A stretch of 64,000 bases of DNA from Altererythrobacter sp. B11 (GTDB lineage Bacteria; Pseudomonadota; Alphaproteobacteria; Sphingomonadales; Sphingomonadaceae): positions 1,401,001 to 1,465,000 of the forward strand of contig NZ_AP018498.1 of NCBI RefSeq assembly GCF_003569745.1. Reading direction: 5' to 3'. Shown here in pieces: positions 58,677 through 64,000 of this stretch. Within the stretch, counting starts at the first letter, position 1; each line of letters starts with the position of its first letter. A model generated the notes under the pieces. It was not told where the DNA came from and ran no database searches. It saw only the letters and a list, made by a program, of their open reading frames with translations. A program made the translations under genes and the position numbers.

Positions 58677-59249
58677 TTAGCTCGCCAGCGCTTCCTTCAC
58701 GGCGGTGCGCGCTTCCTCGCTGCCCCAGTCATAGGCGCCGATCACGCGCCACACTTCCTTGCCCTCGGCATCATACAGCACCGTCAGCGGCAGCACCGTG
58801 CCACCGCCGAAGGCGATGGCCAGGTCGTTCTTCTGGTCCATCCACATGGGCAGGTGGGCAAAGCCGTTCTCGGTGAAGAAGGGCTTCACCGCTTCGGCGC
58901 CCTTCAGATCCTCGCTGATCGTCAGCACGCGCACGTCGCCTTCCACGTCACCGGCGAGATCGTCCAGCAGCGGCATCTCCTTCACGCAGGGCGCGCACCA
59001 GGTGGCCCACAGGTTCATCAGCACCGGTTTGCCCTTGGTTTCGGCCAGCGCCATCGTTGTGCCCGAGGGATCGCTGACGGTGGCCGGAGGCATCGGCTGT
59101 CCGGCGAAGCTGCGGTCGATCGTGCCGGCTAATTCGCCGGGATCGGGTGCTGCGCTTTCCTGTGGTTGCGCGGGTTGGGCGCTTTCCCTATCGCAAGCCC
59201 CCACGAGGAAGGCGAGTGCGCAAGTGAGCAGCAAGGGCGAACGGGACAT
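58677..59249 (-). CDS. TlpA-family thioredoxin-like lipoprotein
   Basis: A 190-residue lipoprotein (lipobox L-V-G-A-C, Cys19) with a thioredoxin/TlpA domain and redox motif W-A-T-W-C-A-P-C. The cis-Pro region V-L-P-L-T-V-L-Y is also present. It would reduce disulfides in periplasmic proteins, for example apocytochromes, after receiving electrons from a DsbD/CcdA-like carrier such as the one at 38006-40066. It is divergent from argH with only 16 bp between the start codons chosen. Confidence 0.9.
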   Translation of the reverse strand: MSRSPLLLTCALAFLVGACDRESAQPAQPQESAAPDPGELAGTIDRSFAGQPMPPATVSDPSGTTMALAETKGKPVLMNLWATWCAPCVKEMPLLDDLAGDVEGDVRVLTISEDLKGAEAVKPFFTENGFAHLPMWMDQKNDLAIAFGGGTVLPLTVLYDAEGKEVWRVIGAYDWGSEEARTAVKEALAS

Positions 59250-59265
59250 TACAGGCTCCAACCAG

Positions 59266-60642
59266 ATGTGGGGTGGGCGCTTCGCCGAAGGGCCGAGCGC
59301 CATCATGCGCGAGATTAACGCTTCCATTCCGTTCGACAAGGCGCTGTGGCGGCAGGATATCGCGGCCAGCAAGGCGCATGTCGCCATGCTGGGCGCCTGC
59401 GGCATCGTGTCCGCGGAGGATGCGCGCGCGATCGAGGCCGGGCTGGACCGTGTGGCAGCAGAATATGAAGCCGATGGGGTGCCGGAGGACTGGGATCTCG
59501 AAGACATTCACATGACGACCGAAAGCCGCCTGGCGGAGCTGATTGGCCCCGCGGCCGGGCGGCTCCACACGGCGCGCAGCCGCAACGATCAGGTTGCCAC
59601 CGACTTCCGCCTGTGGGTGCGGGAAGCGATGGAACAGGCCGATGCCGGGCTGGAGGCGCTGCAGAAGGCGCTCGTCACCCGCGCGGGGGAGGCGGCGGAT
59701 GCGATCATGCCCGGCTTCACCCACCTGCAGACGGCGCAGCCGGTGACGCTGGGCCATCACCTGATGGCCTATTACGAGATGATCCGGCGCGATCGCTCCC
59801 GCTTCCGCGATGCGCGCCACCGGATGAACGAAAGCCCGCTGGGCAGCGCGGCGCTGGCGGGCACCGGTTTCCCAATCGACCGCGACATGACGGCGCAAGC
59901 GCTGGGCTTCGATCGACCCACCGCCAACAGCCTCGATGCCGTGTCCGACCGGGATTTTGCATTGGATTACCTGCAGGCGGCGGCGCAATGCGCGCTGCAT
60001 CTGTCGCGGCTGGCGGAGGAGTTCGTGATCTGGGCCAGCCAGCCCTTCGGCTTCGTGCGCATGCCCGATGCGCTCAGCACCGGCAGCTCGATCATGCCGC
60101 AGAAGAAGAACCCCGACGCGGCGGAGCTGGTGCGCGGCCATGCGGGCCGTATCGTCGGCTGCGCCACCGCGCTGATGGTGACGATGAAGGGCCTGCCGCT
60201 CGCCTATTCGAAGGACATGCAGGACGACAAGCCGCCGGTGTTCGAAGCGGCGAACCTCCTCGGCCTCTCCATCGCGGCGATGACCGGGATGGTGGCCGAT
60301 GCCGTGTTCCGCACCGATCGCATGCGCCAGGCGGCGGAACTGGGATATGCCACGGCCACCGACCTGGCGGACTGGCTGGTGCGCGAGGCGAACATTCCCT
60401 TCCGCGAGGCGCATCACATCACGGGCGCCGCGGTCAAGCTGGCGGAAGGCAAGGGCGTTGCGCTCGATGCGCTGTCGCTGCAGGAACTGCAGGCGATCGA
60501 TTCGCGCGTGGGTGAAGGCGTATTCGCGGCGCTGTCCGTGGAAGCCTCCGTGGCCGCGCGCTGCAGCCACGGCGGCACTGCGCCGGTGGAAGTGCGCAGG
60601 CAGGTGGCCGCCGCGCGCAAGGTTCTGGAGATGGACGGATGA
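59266..60642 (+). CDS. argH: Argininosuccinate lyase
   Basis: A 458-residue enzyme that splits argininosuccinate to arginine and fumarate. It starts M-W-G-G-R-F. It has H-T-A-R-S-R-N-D-Q, the T-H-L-Q-x-A-Q-P block with the catalytic His, and the fumarase/aspartase signature [11 protein letters not shown]. An in-frame GTG at 59224 with AGGAAGG upstream would add 14 residues and overlap the divergent tlpA start; the start is therefore not certain. The stop overlaps the small lipoprotein gene by 4 bp. Confidence 0.95.
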   Translation: MWGGRFAEGPSAIMREINASIPFDKALWRQDIAASKAHVAMLGACGIVSAEDARAIEAGLDRVAAEYEADGVPEDWDLEDIHMTTESRLAELIGPAAGRLHTARSRNDQVATDFRLWVREAMEQADAGLEALQKALVTRAGEAADAIMPGFTHLQTAQPVTLGHHLMAYYEMIRRDRSRFRDARHRMNESPLGSAALAGTGFPIDRDMTAQALGFDRPTANSLDAVSDRDFALDYLQAAAQCALHLSRLAEEFVIWASQPFGFVRMPDALSTGSSIMPQKKNPDAAELVRGHAGRIVGCATALMVTMKGLPLAYSKDMQDDKPPVFEAANLLGLSIAAMTGMVADAVFRTDRMRQAAELGYATATDLADWLVREANIPFREAHHITGAAVKLAEGKGVALDALSLQELQAIDSRVGEGVFAALSVEASVAARCSHGGTAPVEVRRQVAAARKVLEMDG

Positions 60643-60881
60643 AACGCATAGCCGGCTCTCTGGCCTTGCTGCTTGCTCTGGGCGCCTGCGGCCAGCAGCG
60701 CGATCTGCGGCTGGCCGAAGGGATGACCCCGCCGCCCGTGCCCTATGGGCAGGAACAACCCGACACGCCGGAGCAATTGCTCGATCCGGGGCCCGAAGCG
60801 GTCCCGCTTCGCAGCGTGGAGCTGCGGCGCCAATCGGAAGAACGCGAGGACGATCCTTTCGATCTCCCGCCCGAAGGCTGA
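60639..60881 (+). CDS. Small lipoprotein (LptM-like position)
   Basis: An 80-residue lipoprotein with leader ending A-L-G-A-C-G-Q and a short, Pro-rich, charged mature part. It overlaps argH by 4 bp and precedes lysA by 3 bp. A small lipoprotein just before lysA or dapF is common in proteobacteria. The best known, LptM/YifL of E. coli, assists LptD maturation and also begins C-G-Q. Similarity here is limited to the first residues, so a shared role is only a suggestion. Confidence 0.7.
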   Translation: MKRIAGSLALLLALGACGQQRDLRLAEGMTPPPVPYGQEQPDTPEQLLDPGPEAVPLRSVELRRQSEEREDDPFDLPPEG

Positions 60882-60884
60882 CAG

Positions 60885-62147
60885 ATGGACCATTTTCAAC
60901 TCCGTAACGGCGAGCTTTACGCCGAAGACGTGCCGCTCGCCCGCATTGCCGAGGAAGCCGGCACGCCGGTCTATGTCTATTCGCGCGCCACGCTGGAACG
61001 ACACGCGCGCGTATTCCGTGAAGGGCTGTCGGTGCTGCCCAGGGTGCATTGCGCCTTCGCGGTGAAGGCCAATCCCAACCTCGCCGTGCTGCGGGTGATG
61101 CAGCGCGAAGGCTTCGGCGCGGATGTGGTCTCCGGCGGCGAACTGGCGCGCGCGCTGGCGGCCGGGATGCCGGCGGCCCACATCGTCTTTTCGGGCGTCG
61201 GCAAGCAGGCGCGCGAACTGGTGCAGGGCCTTGATGCCGGGATCGGCCAGTTCAACATCGAATCCGAGGAAGAAGGGCTGGAGCTGGCGGAGATTGCCGC
61301 CGCCCGGGGGCAACGCGCCGCCTGCGCGCTCCGCGTCAATCCCGATGTGGATGCCGGCACGCATGAGAAGATCTCCACCGGCAAGGCGGAAAACAAGTTC
61401 GGCGTGCCGATCGACCGCGCGCCGGGGATCTTCGCCCGCCTGTCCGCTCTGCCTGGGCTCGATATGCGGGGCGTCGCTGTGCATATCGGCAGCCAGCTGT
61501 CCGACCTTGCGCCGATGGAAACCGCCTTCGGCAAGGTGGGCGATCTGGTCGCCACCATCCGCGCGCAGGGCTGCACGGTCACCCATGTCGATCTCGGCGG
61601 CGGGCTGGGCGTGCCCTACAAGGCGGGCGAGGTGATGCCGTCCCCGGCCGAATATGGCGCGATGATCGCCCGCGTCACCCGGGGCTGGGATGTCACGCTG
61701 ATGTTCGAGCCGGGCCGCGTGATCGCGGGCAATGCCGGCATCCTGCTGACGCGCGTGATCCGGGTGAAGCGCAGTTCCAACCGCGCGCCCTTCGTGATCG
61801 TGGACGCGGCGATGAACGATCTCGCCCGTCCCGCGCTCTACGGATCGTGGCATGATTTCGACGCGGTGAAGCCGCGCGGAGAGAAGATGACGGCGAATAT
61901 CGTCGGCCCGATCTGCGAGACCGGCGACACCTTCGCCATGGGTCGGGAGATCGACGCGATGGAGGCGGGAGACCTGGCCGTGTTCCGCACGGCGGGTGCC
62001 TATGGCGCCACCATGGCCTCCAGCTACAATTCGCGCGGCTTCGTGGCCGAGGTGATGGTGGATGGAGACCGCTTCGCCACCGTGGCCGATCGCATCCCGC
62101 CCGAGGAAATCTACGCCGCGGAACGGGTGCCCGACTGGCTGGCATGA
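60885..62147 (+). CDS. lysA: Diaminopimelate decarboxylase
   Basis: A 420-residue fold-III PLP enzyme, last step of lysine synthesis. The PLP lysine is in F-A-V-K-A-N-P-N. The glycine-rich phosphate site is V-D-L-G-G-G-L-G-V, the H-I-G-S-Q segment is present, and P-I-C-E-T-G-D-T with the C-terminal Y-G-A-T-M-A-S-S-Y-N-S-R complete the active site from the partner subunit. Translationally close to the lipoprotein gene. Confidence 0.97.
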   Translation: MDHFQLRNGELYAEDVPLARIAEEAGTPVYVYSRATLERHARVFREGLSVLPRVHCAFAVKANPNLAVLRVMQREGFGADVVSGGELARALAAGMPAAHIVFSGVGKQARELVQGLDAGIGQFNIESEEEGLELAEIAAARGQRAACALRVNPDVDAGTHEKISTGKAENKFGVPIDRAPGIFARLSALPGLDMRGVAVHIGSQLSDLAPMETAFGKVGDLVATIRAQGCTVTHVDLGGGLGVPYKAGEVMPSPAEYGAMIARVTRGWDVTLMFEPGRVIAGNAGILLTRVIRVKRSSNRAPFVIVDAAMNDLARPALYGSWHDFDAVKPRGEKMTANIVGPICETGDTFAMGREIDAMEAGDLAVFRTAGAYGATMASSYNSRGFVAEVMVDGDRFATVADRIPPEEIYAAERVPDWLA

Positions 62148-62153
62148 GCTGAC

Positions 62154-62945
62154 ATGCGCTCGCTCCCGCTGTTCCATCGCATAGCCGGACAGGCGGTGAT
62201 CGTGCTGGGCGACGAGGCCGGCGCCGAACCGAAATGGCGGCTGGTCGAACGTGCGGGCGGGAAGCCCGTGGGCGATCTGGAAGAAGGGCTAGCGCGCGGC
62301 GCACGACTGGCCTTCGTCGCCTATGCCAGTGCGGAAGCCTGCGAAGCGGCTGCCGCGCGGCTGCGGGCGGCGGGCGCTCTCGTCAATGTCGTGGATCGGC
62401 CAGATCTATGCGACTTTACCGTTCCCAGCATCCTCGAACGCGATCCGGTGCTGCTGGCAGTGGGCACCTCCGGCGCCTCGGCCGGGCTCGCCAAGCAGCT
62501 GCGGCTGCGGCTGGAGGCACTGCTGCCGTCGCGGCTGGGCGCGCTGGCGCTGGGCCTGCAGGAGGCGCGCGGCGCCTTGCGGGCGCGCTGGCCCGGCGCG
62601 GGTGAGCGGCGGCGAGTCCTCGACGCCGCCCTGGGGGCGGGCGGCCCGCTCGATCCGCTGGACGACGCCAGCGCCGATCGTCTGCCCGCGTGGCTTGCCG
62701 CAGGGGCCCAGGACGCGATGCGGCGGGAGATCGAGTTCGAAATCTCCGGCGACGACCCCGACGACCTCACGCTACGGCAGGCGCGCTGGCTCGGCACTGC
62801 CGATCATGTGCTGTTCGATGCCGCCATCGCCCCGGCGATCCTCGACCGCGCGCGGGCGGACGCGCAGCGGCATGTCCTGCCCTGCGACAGCGGTGCCCTG
62901 CGCGGAAGTGTGGTGATACTGCGCCGCCCCAACGGTGCGGGCTAA
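62154..62945 (+). CDS. Siroheme-synthase-like protein (precorrin-2 dehydrogenase type) with truncated methyltransferase
   Basis: A 263-residue protein that begins L-P-L-F-H-R-I-A-G-Q-A-V-I-V-L-G like CysG/Met8 precorrin-2 dehydrogenases. It continues with V-N-V-V-D-R-P-D-L-C-D-F and G-T-S-G-A-S-A-G-L-A-K, then a helical sirohydrochlorin-ferrochelatase-like part. The NAD-binding glycine loop is altered (G-D-E-A-G-A). The last about 60 residues (G-D-D-P-D-D-L-T-L-R-Q-A-R and A-D-H-V-L-F-D) match the beginning of the uroporphyrinogen-III methyltransferase domain, which then stops. It follows lysA by 6 bp and is convergent with ruvX with a 4-bp overlap. Confidence 0.8.
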   Translation: MRSLPLFHRIAGQAVIVLGDEAGAEPKWRLVERAGGKPVGDLEEGLARGARLAFVAYASAEACEAAAARLRAAGALVNVVDRPDLCDFTVPSILERDPVLLAVGTSGASAGLAKQLRLRLEALLPSRLGALALGLQEARGALRARWPGAGERRRVLDAALGAGGPLDPLDDASADRLPAWLAAGAQDAMRREIEFEISGDDPDDLTLRQARWLGTADHVLFDAAIAPAILDRARADAQRHVLPCDSGALRGSVVILRRPNGAG

Positions 62946-63424
62946 AACAGGCCGCCTGCCAGTCGGTCTATCGCGGCCTGCAGGATCACGGCGGCGGCGT
63001 GGGCGTCGATCCGTTCCGCGCGCTTCGCCCGGCTCATGTCCATGGCGATCATGTCGCGCTCGGCCGATTGGGTGGACCAGCGCTCGTCCCACAGCAGCAC
63101 GGGCAGGCCGATCACGGAAAGATTGCGGGCAAAGGCGCGGCTCGCCTGGGCGCGCGGGCCACCGGTGCCATCCATGTTGAGCGGCAGGCCGATGACGATG
63201 CCCTTCACGCGGCGTTCCGCAATCAGTCCTTCGATTACGGCCTTGTCACGGGAAAACTTGCCCTTGGGCAGGGTCTTGGCGGCGGTGGCGAAGTTCCACC
63301 CGGCGTCGCAAAAGGCGGTGCCGATCGTCTTGCTGCCCAGGTCGAGCCCGATCAGCGCCCCGCCGTCCGGCAGGGCATCGCGGAATTCCGCCGCCTGTTC
63401 GGTGATCAGTGCGCTGCCGTCCAT
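62942..63424 (-). CDS. ruvX: Putative pre-16S rRNA nuclease / Holliday-junction resolvase RuvX (YqgF)
   Basis: A 160-residue RNase H-fold protein. The first catalytic Asp is in L-I-G-L-D-L-G-S-K-T-I-G, the G-L-P-L-N-M-D-G-T block is characteristic, then D-E-R-W-S-T, and a final Asp in I-D-A-H-A-A-A-V-I-L-Q. YqgF proteins mature 16S rRNA in E. coli and have been proposed as resolvases. It overlaps the DUF3089 gene upstream by 19 bp. Confidence 0.94.
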   Translation of the reverse strand: MDGSALITEQAAEFRDALPDGGALIGLDLGSKTIGTAFCDAGWNFATAAKTLPKGKFSRDKAVIEGLIAERRVKGIVIGLPLNMDGTGGPRAQASRAFARNLSVIGLPVLLWDERWSTQSAERDMIAMDMSRAKRAERIDAHAAAVILQAAIDRLAGGLF

Positions 63425-64000
63425 GTGCCCAGCCTCCGTGCCACGTCCTGCCGCAGATTGGCCCAGAACAGCGGGATGTCATAGACGTGGTAATTGTTGC
63501 CGGGGAGGACATAGGGGCCGAGTTCGGGGGGATCGCCGATCAGCAGCAGGCCGCGCGAATCGCAGCGGGCGGGGACAGCGCCGGGCACCAGTTCGCCGGC
63601 GGTGAGATCGGCATTGGGGACCAGCGTGCCGAGATTTGCCGAAGCCGGCGCCTCGCCACCCTCCGTGCCGGTCAGCGGATTGACGCATAGCACCGGCCCG
63701 TCGCCGCGCGGCTGCCCGTCGAAGCCGATGGAGGCGCCATAGCGCCGCAGCAGCGATTCGGGTTCGGCCGGTTCCGCGAAGCTCACCCAGCTGGCCACGC
63801 AGCCGGCTTCGTCCGCCATCTTGCACGCCGGCAGCCCCAGTGCGGGAAGGTCATGCTCCAGCGAGATCGGCCAGCCCACCGGATAGGCCATTGCGACGCG
63901 CGCCTGCAGCGGGGTTCCGGCGATCCGCTCCTTCAGCAGGCGCAGGATATGCAACGACCCCTGGCTGTGGCCAACCAGAACGATCGGCTCGTTCGGATCC
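63406..64000 (-). CDS. DUF3089 alpha/beta-hydrolase-like protein, 3' part
   Basis: The C-terminal about 197 residues of a protein that continues beyond the right edge. At the edge it reads V-L-V-G-H-S-Q-G-S, an alpha/beta-hydrolase nucleophile elbow, followed by the DUF3089 pattern C-V-A-S-W-V-S-F, C-V-N-P-L-T-G and a terminal Y-H-V-Y-D-I-P-L-F-W-A-N-L-R. An enzymatic role on esters or amides is suggested by the fold but not known. Confidence 0.82.
   Translation of the reverse strand, partial: DPNEPIVLVGHSQGSLHILRLLKERIAGTPLQARVAMAYPVGWPISLEHDLPALGLPACKMADEAGCVASWVSFAEPAEPESLLRRYGASIGFDGQPRGDGPVLCVNPLTGTEGGEAPASANLGTLVPNADLTAGELVPGAVPARCDSRGLLLIGDPPELGPYVLPGNNYHVYDIPLFWANLRQDVARRLGTWTAAH

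Overview
The window looks like the chromosome of an alphaproteobacterium of the order Sphingomonadales, with an Erythrobacteraceae or Novosphingobium-like flavour. The reasons are the high GC and GC3, the LigAB/FerABC-type aromatic genes, the Anbu cluster and the abundant short palindromic repeats. I see no prophage, insertion sequence, CRISPR array or rRNA. There is one tRNA gene, tRNA-Val(UAC).

Layout. (1) 1-4897, minus strand: a propionate/biotin block running methylmalonyl-CoA epimerase, methylmalonyl-CoA mutase, a DUF3445 haem-protein homologue, bioB and a partial DUF1311 protein. (2) 5086-7392: a YdeP/FdhF-like molybdopterin oxidoreductase, then about 600 bp of repeat-only DNA carrying a tandem duplication. 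(3) 8019-15149, minus strand: a six-gene unit with a two-subunit PEP-synthase-like aryl kinase, a three-subunit biotin-dependent carboxylase and a HAD phosphatase. This is the gene set of the acetovanillone/hydroxyacetophenone pathway (AcvABCDEF in Sphingobium SYK-6). (4) 15355-19868: an AraC regulator, an amidohydrolase-type decarboxylase, a CaiB/BaiF CoA-transferase and ligBA (protocatechuate 4,5-dioxygenase). (5) 19986-28434: a membrane protein, acs, a divergent ferC / ferB-ferA unit (hydroxycinnamate to aromatic aldehyde plus acetyl-CoA), a TonB-like protein and gcdH. Regions 3-5 read as a lignin-aromatics island. Aryl ketones and ferulate/coumarate would be funnelled to vanillate/4-hydroxybenzoate-type acids and then ring-opened, and Acs could recapture released acetate.

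(6) 28493-43551: mostly housekeeping genes. These are a response regulator, a HHH-domain membrane protein, an OmpA-like protein, a flippase, gpsA-tsaD facing hemC-hemD, a mitofilin-like membrane protein, a UbiH-family hydroxylase, dsbD and uvrB. (7) 43644-48530: an alpha/beta hydrolase, then the Anbu proteasome-ancestor operon (circularly permuted ATP-grasp, alpha-E, transglutaminase, Anbu), followed by a LuxR-type regulator with a degenerate receiver. (8) 49409-64000: an extensin-like peptidase homologue, serC-serA behind a structured leader, hisZ, a PilZ protein, purA, a MarR-like regulator, tRNA-Val, tlpA, argH-lipoprotein-lysA, a siroheme-synthase-like protein with a truncated methyltransferase domain, ruvX and a partial DUF3089 protein.

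A striking feature is how the short palindromic repeats are placed. They lie between genes, in a duplicated block, and apparently inside two reading frames without breaking them: the interdomain linkers of methylmalonyl-CoA mutase and of the biotin carboxyl carrier protein.
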